Assembly: GCA_018380885.1 (NCBI GenBank)
Contig: JAGZSY010000010.1
Span: 62,001 to 126,000 of the forward strand
Source: Enterocloster asparagiformis
GTDB taxonomy: Bacteria > Bacillota > Clostridia > Lachnospirales > Lachnospiraceae
Direction of reading: 5' to 3'
DNA: 64,000 bases
Of this stretch, positions 8,143 to 16,029 are shown in pieces. A program made the position numbers and the translations under genes. Under the pieces are notes generated by a model that worked only from the letters and a program-made list of their open reading frames with translations, was not told where the DNA came from and ran no database searches. Numbering within the stretch: the first letter of the stretch is position 1; the number at the start of each line of letters is the position of its first letter.

Positions 8143-8525
8143 GTGAGAAATACCTCCAGTGTTTCCATCAGCGCCAGCAGAATCGGCGTGCTGATCGCCA
8201 GTATGGACAGCTTGCCGAATATCTCGATCTGCGTGCCCAGTGAACCGAAGCCCGCGTCCTTGCAGATCCCGGAGGCAAACTCCGCCACATAGGTGATGCC
8301 GATCATTTTGACCAGCGTGGCCAGATAGACCTTGTTCACCTTGATATAGCCCTGTATCCGCTCCACCGTGTCCATAATGGACTCCAGCTTGGAAATTCCG
8401 TAAAAAAAGATAAAAAAGCCCGCCGCGATGATCAGATAGGTGGCGTACTCGCCCTTCATGCCTTTGAGCTGCACCGCCATCAGCACCGCGGCGATGCCGG
8501 CCGCTCCAATGGCTATAACCGTCAT
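8139..8525 (-). CDS. spoIIIAD: Stage III sporulation protein AD
   Basis: Small membrane protein of the SpoIIIA complex, 128 residues when started at the ATG at 8525 (MTVIAIGAAGIAAVLMAVQLK), which follows a strong GGAAGGAG site and gives the usual family length. Four hydrophobic helices are visible, including the conserved YLIIAAGFFIFFYGISKLES and LVKMIGITYVAEFASGICKDAG. It overlaps spoIIIAE by 4 bases. Upstream it is separated from spoIIIAC by an unusual 182-base gap. Confidence 0.93.
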   Translation of the reverse strand: MTVIAIGAAGIAAVLMAVQLKGMKGEYATYLIIAAGFFIFFYGISKLESIMDTVERIQGYIKVNKVYLATLVKMIGITYVAEFASGICKDAGFGSLGTQIEIFGKLSILAISTPILLALMETLEVFLT

Positions 8526-8707
8526 ATTTCTCCACTCCTTCCCGGCAGCAGTCCACAAGGTCTGTTCTTTCATTTATAAAACGCAGTGTATTGTTTCATC
8601 GGCATATGGCCGAAAAAGCCGCGGCGGCGGTATCGCCGCTTGAATCCAGCGCAGCCCCACGGAGCAAGAGCTGCGTATAAAACAAAAGAAGCAGACGCCT
8701 TGGGCCG
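8526..8707 (-). other. 182-base gap inside the spoIIIA operon
   Basis: SpoIIIAC and spoIIIAD are normally separated by only a few bases. Here the gap contains a small GC-rich hairpin (GCGGCG-ATAC-CGCCGC on the minus strand, near 8620-8640) and, closer to spoIIIAD, the sequence AATACACT, which resembles a sigma-E -10 element but has no convincing -35. No open frame of note. Confidence 0.4.
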
Positions 8708-8902
8708 CTAGAGCGCAAACAAGTTCTTAATGGTCTCAAACAGTTCATATATGTACGGTACCATCCAGAAAAGCACCAGCACCAGACCGGCCAGGCTGGT
8801 CAAAAACGCCTGCTCCTCCCTGCCGCTGTGCTTTAACACCTGGCAGATGACGGAAACCAGAATCCCCACTGCCGCAATTTTAAATATCAGGTTTACCCCC
8901 AT
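8708..8902 (-). CDS. spoIIIAC: Stage III sporulation protein AC
   Basis: The smallest SpoIIIA membrane protein, 64 residues with two hydrophobic helices (LIFKIAAVGILVSVICQVL and FLTSLAGLVLVLFWMVPYIY). The ATG at 8902 has GGAGG five bases upstream and yields the standard MGVNLIFKIA start. A TTG at 8914 is in frame but too close to its ribosome-binding site. SpoIIIAC and SpoIIIAD are paralogous small components of the complex. It follows spoIIIAB by 29 bases. Confidence 0.93.
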   Translation of the reverse strand: MGVNLIFKIAAVGILVSVICQVLKHSGREEQAFLTSLAGLVLVLFWMVPYIYELFETIKNLFAL

Positions 8903-8931
8903 GACTGCCTCCAATTCCTCCTAACATTTCC

Positions 8932-9462
8932 TCAGCACATGACAATGACGAGAAAAATACCGCCCATGACGCCAAGGCTGGTGTACAGACGGCATTTTTC
9001 CTGCCGGTGCGCCTGCAGATATTCGATGGACAGGTCCAGTTGCTCCAGGTACAGCAGCAGCGTGCGCTCCTGCATATCCACATCCAGATAGCCCAGGTGC
9101 TCCCCCAGAGAGGAAAGCTGTTCCAGGTCCCCTTTTGTCAGGGGCAGATTGACCGTGTCCCGGGCCATGGCGTCCGTCTCGTGGCTCCATATTTCCTGCA
9201 GGCTCTCGCCCTCCTGGGTGCAGATGCGCTTTGCGGCCCTGATGAACATATCCCCCAGTGGACCCCCGCTGCGCCTGCCCACCCGCTCCAGGGCCTCGGC
9301 CAGTGGCGCGTGGCTGTAGGTGATCTCGCCTTTGAGGAAATAGATCATCTGCCGCAGCTTTTCCAGCTGCCGAAGCCGCTCTTTCCACTGCCCGGCCAGG
9401 TACATTCCCAGGCCAGGGGCTGAGAGCAGAATCAGGGCCGCCCCCATATATTTCAGCCACAT
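8932..9462 (-). CDS. spoIIIAB: Stage III sporulation protein AB
   Basis: SpoIIIAB, 176 residues, related to type II/IV secretion platform proteins of the GspF kind. An N-terminal hydrophobic segment (YMGAALILLSAPGLGMYLA) is followed by helical regions with the family signature RLRQLEKLRQMIYFLKGEITYSHAPLAEAL, and a C-terminal membrane helix (LGVMGGIFLVIVMC). The length matches the family (about 170). The start overlaps the end of spoIIIAA by 10 bases, consistent with coupled translation. Confidence 0.95.
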   Translation of the reverse strand: MWLKYMGAALILLSAPGLGMYLAGQWKERLRQLEKLRQMIYFLKGEITYSHAPLAEALERVGRRSGGPLGDMFIRAAKRICTQEGESLQEIWSHETDAMARDTVNLPLTKGDLEQLSSLGEHLGYLDVDMQERTLLLYLEQLDLSIEYLQAHRQEKCRLYTSLGVMGGIFLVIVMC

Positions 9463-10595
9463 ATGGAATCACCCGGCCTTTCCCACGCCTGTCCCACCGC
9501 CGCGGCCCCTGGACGGGGCGGGACTTTGGCCCCGGGGTGGGGCCGCACTGACGGTTTATACCGGATTTGGGGTTCCGGCCCGTCCCATACCTGTGTCAAT
9601 TCCCGGCCGTCCCGGTCCAGTATGCGCGGACGCCGCCCGTTTTCCGGGGCCGCCTCCAGCAGAATATAGCGGTCGAACGCCCCCTCCGCCACCAGCCTGC
9701 CCAGCGCAGGTTTGCTGTAGACGTCCTCCAGGGAGGCGCCGTGGACCGTGGCCGCCAGGGCGCAGCCGCAGCTTCGTATGTAATCGATGGCCTCCACATC
9801 CCCGGCGCTGCCGATCTCGTCCACCGCCACCACCTGGGGCGCCATGCTGCGCACCAGCATCATCATGCCCTGGTCCTTGGGACAGCAGTCCAGCACATCC
9901 GTGCGGGGGCCCAGATCGTTCTGGGGTACCCCCTGGTAGCAGGCTCCCAGCTCTGACCGCTCATCCACCACCCCCACAGTCATTCCCGGCGCAAAGGCGT
10001 TCCCGGCGGAAATCTGCCGGATCACATCCCGCAGCAGCGTGGTTTTCCCGCAGCGCGGAGGCGAGATGATCAGCGTGTTGCAGAAACGCGGCTCCCGCTG
10101 TTCCGGCTCCCGCGCGTACAGATATTCCATAACTTTGTCCGCGCACCCCTTGACCTGGTGGGCCACACGCACATTGACAAAGGAGATAAATTTCATCATC
10201 CGGACGCCCTGCCGGTCCGCCACCGTCCTGCCCGCCACCCCGATCCGGTGTCCGCCCTGGACGGTGATAAAGCCCTGGCGCAGCTCCTCCTCCGCGGCGT
10301 AGAGGGAATAGCTGCTCATGTAATCCACCGCGTCCCGCAGCTCCTCCCTGGTGGCCAGGTAGGGCTGTCCATAGCCAGAGGCCGTCTCTGGGCAAAATGG
10401 ATCCCCTCCCCCTGTCGGTTCCATAAGCTCCCCGGCCTGTCCCACCATGTACTCCCGGTTCTTGCAGACCATGATCACCGGCTGCCCCGCCCGCAGGCGA
10501 ATCTCCTGTATATCCTCAAACTCCGCGGGAACCTGTCCCAACAGAGCGCGCAATTCCTTTGGAAACAATTTCAGAATCTCTTCCTTCCTGTTCAT
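9453..10595 (-). CDS. spoIIIAA: Stage III sporulation protein AA, secretion-type ATPase
   Basis: Cytoplasmic AAA ATPase of the SpoIIIA complex, needed for forespore sigma-G activity. The Walker A is SPPRCGKTTLLRD (around residues 180-190), the Walker B VVAVDEIG, and the family-typical GVVDERSELGACYQGVPQNDLGPRTDVLD stretch is present. At 380 residues it is longer than Bacillus SpoIIIAA (about 307); the excess includes a Pro/Gly-rich C-terminal tail that overlaps the start of spoIIIAB. First gene of the operon, with a candidate sigma-E promoter 23 bases upstream. Confidence 0.95.
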   Translation of the reverse strand: MNRKEEILKLFPKELRALLGQVPAEFEDIQEIRLRAGQPVIMVCKNREYMVGQAGELMEPTGGGDPFCPETASGYGQPYLATREELRDAVDYMSSYSLYAAEEELRQGFITVQGGHRIGVAGRTVADRQGVRMMKFISFVNVRVAHQVKGCADKVMEYLYAREPEQREPRFCNTLIISPPRCGKTTLLRDVIRQISAGNAFAPGMTVGVVDERSELGACYQGVPQNDLGPRTDVLDCCPKDQGMMMLVRSMAPQVVAVDEIGSAGDVEAIDYIRSCGCALAATVHGASLEDVYSKPALGRLVAEGAFDRYILLEAAPENGRRPRILDRDGRELTQVWDGPEPQIRYKPSVRPHPGAKVPPRPGAAAVGQAWERPGDSICG

Positions 10596-10617
10596 CCCGC
10601 CTCACTCCTTTTACCTC

Positions 10618-10645
10618 AGTATATGAGACAGGCTTGGTTTTATGA
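10618..10645 (-). promoter_or_regulatory. Candidate sigma-E promoter of spoIIIA
   Basis: On the minus strand TCATAAA (10639-10645), a 13-base spacer and CATATACT (10618-10625) resemble the sigma-E -35 and -10 elements; the spoIIIA operon of Bacillus is transcribed by sigma-E. The element lies 23 bases before the spoIIIAA start, with a GGAG ribosome-binding site between. Assignment is by eye. Confidence 0.5.
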
Positions 10646-10672
10646 CAATGGATTTGCCGCCCGCTCAAAAGC

Positions 10673-10714
10673 AAAAAAGACACCGCCGCCGTCTCGCAAC
10701 AGCAGGATGTCTTT
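10673..10714 (-). terminator. Intrinsic terminator after the M20 peptidase gene
   Basis: On the minus strand the stem AAAGACATC/GGTGTCTTT (one G-T pair, extended inward by further G-C and G-U pairs) is followed by six T residues. It closes the cluster that begins near 19.1 kb, nine bases after the last stop codon. Confidence 0.75.
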
Positions 10715-10722
10715 TGCTTTCC

Positions 10723-12120
10723 CTATAACCTGGTGGTCCCCAGGCGTTTAAGCGCCTCCATGTAAATCTCGCTCCCGCGGAGCAGATTGCTGATCAGCAC
10801 CGCCTCGTTGGGGGCGTGGGCGCCGCCCTTTCCCGGGCCCGCAGCCCGCTCCAGCTCCGGCTCCGGCCAGCCTCCCATTCCGAAGGATACTGCCTGGGGG
10901 AGACGGCCGGCGTAGGTCCCCCCCGCCAGCACAAAGGGGGGCGATGTCCGGCCCATTATCTCTGAATAAGCGGCAGTCAGCGCCGTCACCAGGGGATGGG
11001 ATTTACAGATTCCGGCAGGCGGAGACGATTTTAAAATCCGGACGGAAAACCCCAGCTCCCGGCAAGAGGACCGCAGGCGTTCCTCCAGTTCAGCCTCAGA
11101 GCAGGTGATGGGATAGCGTATATTGGCCCGGAACCGGAGGTCTCCGCCGGGGGATAAATCTCCTCCTGTGACCGCGCAGGTGAGAGGCCCGGAGTCCGCG
11201 TCACCGCACCTGAGCCCAAGGGCGGAGCCGTCGCAGCCGGAAGCCACAAAAGCCACCGCCTCCAGGCGTTCCCGCAGCCCAGGCGGAAGCTGCGTAAGCT
11301 CCGACAGGGTCTTGGTCAAAAGCCCCAGCGCGTTGAGGGAGCCCTCTGGAAACGCGGCGTGGCGCGAAATCCCCCGGGCCTCCAGGACGTATACGCCCTC
11401 CTCTTCCTCCAGCAGTCGGATGTTCTCCGCGCAAACATCGGGGCGCTCTGTCAGCCAGACCCGGGCCTGGCCGCAAACGGCGTTGTCGGCGCTCCCCGCT
11501 TCCAGGCGCATGACCGGCGCCCAGTCGTGAAGCCTGGCCGTGAACTCCGCCAAAAGCTGTCCCTTCTCGGCGAATGCCACCGGCCACCGGCCGTCCGCCA
11601 CGATGGAGTAGTCGGGAAGGCTTCCTCCCTCCTGAAGGTACGCAGGTAAATCTCCCATGCCGTTTTCCTCGCTGGCTCCCAGATACAGGGACAGGCCTTG
11701 GGGAAACGGTACCTGTTCCTCCTTAAGCCACCGCATGGCATATAGGGCTGCCATTGCCGGGCCCTTGTTGTCCTTCACCCCGCGGCCCACCAGATATCCC
11801 CGGTGCTCTTCCATCTTCCAGGGATCCCTGGTCCAGCCCGGCCCCGGCGGGACCACGTCCAGATGCGCCCAGATACCGATCTCGCTGCCGTCTGGCATAT
11901 CCGGTGCCTTACAGATAACCCGCAGCACGTGTCCGCTGGGCCGGACGGCGAAACCGCAGCGCCCGGCAATGTCCGCGGCGGTTTCCAGTGCTTTGGCGAC
12001 CCCCGGGCCGTACGGGCCGCTTGCGCCCCCCGCTTCCGATACGCTGGGACACGCCACCAGGGCCGCTATATCCTGTATCATTTCACTGCGGTGCAGTTCG
12101 CTCCACTGTCTGGGTGTCAT
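10723..12120 (-). CDS. M20 family metallopeptidase (PepV/Sapep-like dipeptidase)
   Basis: Probable cytoplasmic zinc dipeptidase, 465 residues. Metal and catalytic motifs are readable: IGIWAHLDVVPPG (first ligand His and following Asp), GRGVKDNKGPAMAALYAMR (bridging Asp), and GASEENGMGDLPAY (general-base Glu followed by ligand Glu). These match the PepV/Sapep branch of the M20 family. The last gene of a cluster with transport proteins and an M24 peptidase, it starts 9 bases downstream of the M24 gene behind an AGGAGG site. The substrate is unknown; the context suggests an imported peptide or an amino-acid conjugate. Confidence 0.9.
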   Translation of the reverse strand: MTPRQWSELHRSEMIQDIAALVACPSVSEAGGASGPYGPGVAKALETAADIAGRCGFAVRPSGHVLRVICKAPDMPDGSEIGIWAHLDVVPPGPGWTRDPWKMEEHRGYLVGRGVKDNKGPAMAALYAMRWLKEEQVPFPQGLSLYLGASEENGMGDLPAYLQEGGSLPDYSIVADGRWPVAFAEKGQLLAEFTARLHDWAPVMRLEAGSADNAVCGQARVWLTERPDVCAENIRLLEEEEGVYVLEARGISRHAAFPEGSLNALGLLTKTLSELTQLPPGLRERLEAVAFVASGCDGSALGLRCGDADSGPLTCAVTGGDLSPGGDLRFRANIRYPITCSEAELEERLRSSCRELGFSVRILKSSPPAGICKSHPLVTALTAAYSEIMGRTSPPFVLAGGTYAGRLPQAVSFGMGGWPEPELERAAGPGKGGAHAPNEAVLISNLLRGSEIYMEALKRLGTTRL

Positions 12121-12129
12121 ATCTTCCTC

Positions 12130-13200
12130 CTAAACGATCATTAAGTCCCGGGGAACCCCGGATATCAGCTCGCAGCCTTTCGTGGTGACGACGGCCAAAT
12201 CCTCGATGCGCACGCCGAACCGCCCCGGCAGGTAGATTCCCGGCTCCACGCTGATCACATTTCCCGCTGTCAACGGCGTTTCGCACTGCGGTGAGAAACG
12301 CGGGTCCTCGTGAACCTCCAGACCGATGCTGTGGCCCAGATTGTGTCCAAAATAGCCGCCGTAACCCGCCTCTGCAATGTGATCCCTGGCCGCCCTGTCC
12401 ACCTCTCTGCAGAGCGCGCCCGGTCGGATGCAGGCGACCGCCCGCTCCTGGGCCTCCTGCACGATCTTGTATATCTCCCGCTGCCTGCTTCCCGCCTCCC
12501 CCACCGCGAAGGTCCGCGTCATATCGGAGCTGTAGCCGTTCACCATGCACCCCATGTCCACCATCACCAGATCCCCCTTCTCAAGGCAGCGGTCCGGGGG
12601 CGCGCCGTGGGGCAGGCTGGTCTTGACACCGGAGGTAAATATCATGCCAAAGGAGCGTTTCTCGCAGCCGTGGAGAGCCGCGTACTCCCCCAGCACGATC
12701 GCCAGGTCCAGCTCCTTTGCGCCGGGATGCACGTAGTTCAGCATATTGTAAAACGCCTCGTCCGCGATGGACTGAGCCTGGCAGATCGCCTTTAACTCCT
12801 CCTCGCTCTTGACCGCGCGCAGGGCCTTCAGGCAGCTGTCCACGCCGGAATCCAGGAGCAGGCGGGCCGGCAGAAGCGTCCGCTGCCAGCGCAGCGCCCG
12901 GGAGAGGCTGAGCGTATCCGCCTCAATGCCCACCGTTTTCACGCCGTGGCGCTCCACCAGATCCCTCAGCTGCTGGTCCAAATCCTCCTCCAGCAAGATG
13001 CTGCAGCCCCTCACCGTCTGCTCCGCGGCCTCGATATAACGGCCGTCCACAATGCAGTAGGCCGCTTCCCTGGTGATAAACAGCGTACCCGCGGAGGAGG
13101 AAAAGCCCGTCAGATATCTGCGGTTGGCGCCTCCCACAATAACCGCCGCGTCACAGGACCTGGGAAGCCGTTCCATAAAACGTTCCAGCTGGGCCTTCAT
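12130..13200 (-). CDS. M24 family Xaa-Pro peptidase
   Basis: Metallo-aminopeptidase/prolidase family protein, 356 residues. An N-terminal creatinase-like domain (about 1-125) precedes the pita-bread catalytic domain. The five metal ligands are visible: two Asp in MVDMGCMVNGYSSDMTRTF, His in GHNLGHSIGLEVHED, Glu in VISVEPGIYLPG and Glu in VRIEDLAVVT. Members cleave N-terminal residues before proline or Xaa-Pro dipeptides. It follows the second permease gene by only 7 bases and so belongs to the same transcript. Exact specificity cannot be read from the sequence. Confidence 0.93.
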   Translation of the reverse strand: MKAQLERFMERLPRSCDAAVIVGGANRRYLTGFSSSAGTLFITREAAYCIVDGRYIEAAEQTVRGCSILLEEDLDQQLRDLVERHGVKTVGIEADTLSLSRALRWQRTLLPARLLLDSGVDSCLKALRAVKSEEELKAICQAQSIADEAFYNMLNYVHPGAKELDLAIVLGEYAALHGCEKRSFGMIFTSGVKTSLPHGAPPDRCLEKGDLVMVDMGCMVNGYSSDMTRTFAVGEAGSRQREIYKIVQEAQERAVACIRPGALCREVDRAARDHIAEAGYGGYFGHNLGHSIGLEVHEDPRFSPQCETPLTAGNVISVEPGIYLPGRFGVRIEDLAVVTTKGCELISGVPRDLMIV

Positions 13201-13207
13201 CGTCTCA

Positions 13208-14068
13208 TCACCCCTTTATGCCGGAAGTGGCGATTCCTTCCACAAAATATTTCTGAGCGGAAAAGAATAATACCACCAGCGGAGCCATTGCTACCAGCGC
13301 CATAGCCAGAATGCTGGCCCAGCCGATCTGAGCCCCCGCGTCGATGGTCATGCGCAGCGCCAGGCTGAGGGTGTATTTCCCAATAGAGTTGATATAGATC
13401 AAAGAGTTGAAGAAATCATTCCAGGTACTCATCAGCTGAAGAAGCCCGGCCGAGAACAACGCCGGCTTCAATATGGGCAGCAAAATTTGGCAAAATACGG
13501 TAAATGAATTGCAGCCGTCAATGTACGCCGCCTCGTCCAGTTCCTTTGGAATCCCCCGCAGGAACTGCACCAGCATAAAAATATAGAACGGATAGCAGGC
13601 CAGGAGCGCCGGCATATAAAACGGCATGTAGGTGTTCAGCCAGTCCAGCTCCCGGAAAATGATGTAGCGCGGAATGATAATCACCGTGTTGGGAAGCATC
13701 ATGGTGGAGATCATGAGCGCAAACAGCAGCTTTTTCATGGGAAATTTGAACCGCGAAAATCCGTAGGCCACCAGGGCGCAGGAGACAACGGTAAAGATCA
13801 CCACGGGGATCACCAGAATCACAGTGTTTTTGAGAAATGTTCCGTAGGTGTACTGCCCCTGCGCCCTCCACCCCTCGATAAAATACTGGAGCGTGAAGTG
13901 TTCCGGGAGAAGTCTGGCGGAGCTGAACATCTCCTTGTTGGTTTTAAACGTTCCGAATACCATCCAAATCAGGGGAAATACCATAAACAGCCCAAACAGG
14001 ATCAGAAATATGTGGGTTCCCACATTTTTGCGCAGCGCCCTGCGCCTTGCTCTCAACTCCATATCCAT
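13208..14068 (-). CDS. Carbohydrate-type ABC transporter permease (MalG/CUT1 class)
   Basis: Inner membrane component of a binding-protein-dependent importer, 286 residues with six hydrophobic helices. The EAA loop is present near residue 190 (ELDEAAYIDGCNSFTVFCQILLPILKPAL), as in MalG-like proteins. The ATG at 14068 shares one base with the stop of the preceding permease (TGATG) and has GGAGGGG seven bases upstream; the frame's open extension beyond it is not used. Works with the neighbouring permease and the lipoprotein at 16030. No ATPase gene is in the cluster, so a shared MsiK-type ATPase is likely. Confidence 0.93.
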   Translation of the reverse strand: MDMELRARRRALRKNVGTHIFLILFGLFMVFPLIWMVFGTFKTNKEMFSSARLLPEHFTLQYFIEGWRAQGQYTYGTFLKNTVILVIPVVIFTVVSCALVAYGFSRFKFPMKKLLFALMISTMMLPNTVIIIPRYIIFRELDWLNTYMPFYMPALLACYPFYIFMLVQFLRGIPKELDEAAYIDGCNSFTVFCQILLPILKPALFSAGLLQLMSTWNDFFNSLIYINSIGKYTLSLALRMTIDAGAQIGWASILAMALVAMAPLVVLFFSAQKYFVEGIATSGIKG

Positions 14069-14955
14069 CAGAAATCCCCTCCATCTTCGTAATATACCCA
14101 CGCGTCAGAGGACTTGAAAATCAGCGCGGTCAGCACGAGAATCACTGCAAACAACACCCAGCTCTGGGCGCTGGCATAGCCCATTTGAAAGTAGTTGAAG
14201 GCGTCCGTGTACAATTTCATTCCCATCACATATGTACTTTTCATAGGACCGCCGTTGGTGACCACAAAGGCCGAGGTAAAATTCTGCAGGGCGTTGATGC
14301 TCTGCATGATCAGGTTGAAAAAGATAATGGGGGAGATCATGGGCAGCGTCACCTTGAAGAAAATGCGGATTTTTCCCGCCCCGTCGATGGCCGCCGCTTC
14401 CAGAAGCTCGCCCGGTATGTTCTTCAGCGCGGCCAGAAACAGCACCATGGAGGAGCCGAACTGCCAGACCTGGAGCAGGCTGATTGTAAACAGCGCCATC
14501 TTCGGCCCCACCCAGTCCACCGGGCCCAGGCCCAGCACATGGATCATGGAGTTTACGATTCCGTTTTTCATGAACATGATCTTCCACAGGGCGGACACAG
14601 CCACGCTCCCTCCCAAAATGGAGGGGAGGTAGTAGATGGTGCGGTAAAAATTGATGCCGCGGATTTTCGCGTTCAGAACCATGGCCACCAACAGCGCAAA
14701 AGCCAGCTTCGCAGGTACGCTGATCAGCGCGTACAATCCTGTCACCGCCATGGATTTTTTAAATTCCGTGTCCGTGGTGAACAGCCTGATATAATTGTCC
14801 AGCCCCACCCAGTTGGGCGTTTTCATCATGGAGTAATCGGTAAATGAGTAAACCAGGGATGACACAAAGGGGTACAGCTGCAGCAGCAGGAACCCCAGCA
14901 GCCAGGGCATGATATAGAGCAATCCTCTGCAGTCCTTCATCGTATATTTTTTCAT
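14068..14955 (-). CDS. Carbohydrate-type ABC transporter permease (MalF/CUT1 class)
   Basis: First permease of the pair, 295 residues, six hydrophobic helices (for example LLYIMPWLLGFLLLQLYPFVSSLVYSF). The EAA motif PGELLEAAAIDGAGKIRIFFKVTLPMISP sits about residue 185. A GAGGAGGTAATCAAC ribosome-binding region precedes the ATG. Its order behind the binding protein and Ldh2 genes and ahead of the MalG-type gene fits a CUT1 importer, which normally moves oligosaccharides or related polar solutes. The solute is unknown. Confidence 0.94.
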   Translation of the reverse strand: MKKYTMKDCRGLLYIMPWLLGFLLLQLYPFVSSLVYSFTDYSMMKTPNWVGLDNYIRLFTTDTEFKKSMAVTGLYALISVPAKLAFALLVAMVLNAKIRGINFYRTIYYLPSILGGSVAVSALWKIMFMKNGIVNSMIHVLGLGPVDWVGPKMALFTISLLQVWQFGSSMVLFLAALKNIPGELLEAAAIDGAGKIRIFFKVTLPMISPIIFFNLIMQSINALQNFTSAFVVTNGGPMKSTYVMGMKLYTDAFNYFQMGYASAQSWVLFAVILVLTALIFKSSDAWVYYEDGGDF

Positions 14956-14988
14956 GTTGATTACCTCCTCAAAACCGCGGACCGCAGA

Positions 14989-15993
14989 CTACAGGGCCAG
15001 TATCTCCGCCCACACCCGCTCGTCCACCGGGATTCCGTCCTCCAGGTTCTTTGCCCGGGTCGAACCGGACGACTGCCCCGGGTAACGGACCTCAGAGCCG
15101 CCGCTTCCAGGCTCCTGGGCCAGGAGATTGTCCAGGGTATCCTTCACCGCCAGCTCCGCCGCCTCAGGATCGTTTAAGGCGCGGTAGTTGATGGCTAAAA
15201 ACACCTGGCTCAACGCCTGCTCGTCCCCCAGCGCGGAAAGCTGATGCACCGTTTTTCCGCCGCTGGCTCCGGCGGCCACCAGATCCAGCAGGATGGACAG
15301 GGACGAGCCTTTCCACATGCCCGTGGGCATGATGCGCTTGCTCTCCATGATTTTCTCCGGGTCCCTGGTGGGATTTCCCTCCAGGTCAAAGCCGCCTTCC
15401 ATGGGGAGCTGGCGGCCCTCCAGCTTAGCCAGCTCCAGCTTTCCCCAGGCGAACTGGGACATCGCCATGTCCACCGCCACATTGGGCATCCCCTCCGGGC
15501 CCGGCACCGCCATACCCACGGGATTGTTGCCGATGCAGCCCGACATGGTTCCCCAGGCCACCGTATTGTTCTTGGTGTTGGTGAACACGATGCCCGCCAT
15601 GCCGGCGTCGGCGATCATGCCGGTGTACGTGCCGCCGCGCAGCCAGTGGTTGGTGTTGCGCAGGGCCACGCAGCCCACGCCGTGCAGCTTCGCCAGCTCG
15701 ATCACCCGCCTGGTGCAGAGCACCGCGTTCCAGATTCCAAGGCCCATGTTGCCCTCGTAGACCTCGTAGCCGCCCAGGCCGGCCACCCTGGCCGCCTCCG
15801 CCTCCACGTTGACCACACCCGAGTCGATGTTGGCGATCAGCCGCTTAAACCGGTTAATTCCGTGGGTGTACACGCCCACCAGGGAATTTTCCGCCATGAT
15901 TTCTGCCACCAGCTGCGCTTTCTCACCGCTGCAGCCATGGGCCTTCAGAACAGTTTTCAATTGATTTACTACCGCTTCATAAGGAATACGCAT
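14989..15993 (-). CDS. Ldh2/YlmD-type malate/L-lactate dehydrogenase family oxidoreductase (2,3-diketo-L-gulonate reductase-like)
   Basis: NAD(P)-dependent oxidoreductase of the Ldh2 family, which includes malate, sulfolactate, ureidoglycolate and 2,3-diketo-L-gulonate (YiaK/DlgD) dehydrogenases. The 334-residue protein has the catalytic-His region VGVYTHGINRFKRL, the cofactor/substrate segment ALRNTNHWLRGGTYT and GCIGNNPVGMAVPGPEG. It most resembles the diketogulonate reductase branch by these motifs, but that is a judgement from memory. It lies between the binding-protein gene and the permease genes, so it probably acts on the imported compound. About the last 40 residues are poorly conserved. 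Confidence 0.88.
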   Translation of the reverse strand: MRIPYEAVVNQLKTVLKAHGCSGEKAQLVAEIMAENSLVGVYTHGINRFKRLIANIDSGVVNVEAEAARVAGLGGYEVYEGNMGLGIWNAVLCTRRVIELAKLHGVGCVALRNTNHWLRGGTYTGMIADAGMAGIVFTNTKNNTVAWGTMSGCIGNNPVGMAVPGPEGMPNVAVDMAMSQFAWGKLELAKLEGRQLPMEGGFDLEGNPTRDPEKIMESKRIMPTGMWKGSSLSILLDLVAAGASGGKTVHQLSALGDEQALSQVFLAINYRALNDPEAAELAVKDTLDNLLAQEPGSGGSEVRYPGQSSGSTRAKNLEDGIPVDERVWAEILAL

Positions 15994-16029
15994 TTAAATT
16001 CTCCTTTATCTCATTCACACGGACGATGT

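Noticed and set aside
8143..8556. Upstream extension of the spoIIIAE frame
   Set aside because: It is spoIIIAD read in another frame; the ATG at 8142 overlaps the spoIIIAD stop and gives the normal length.
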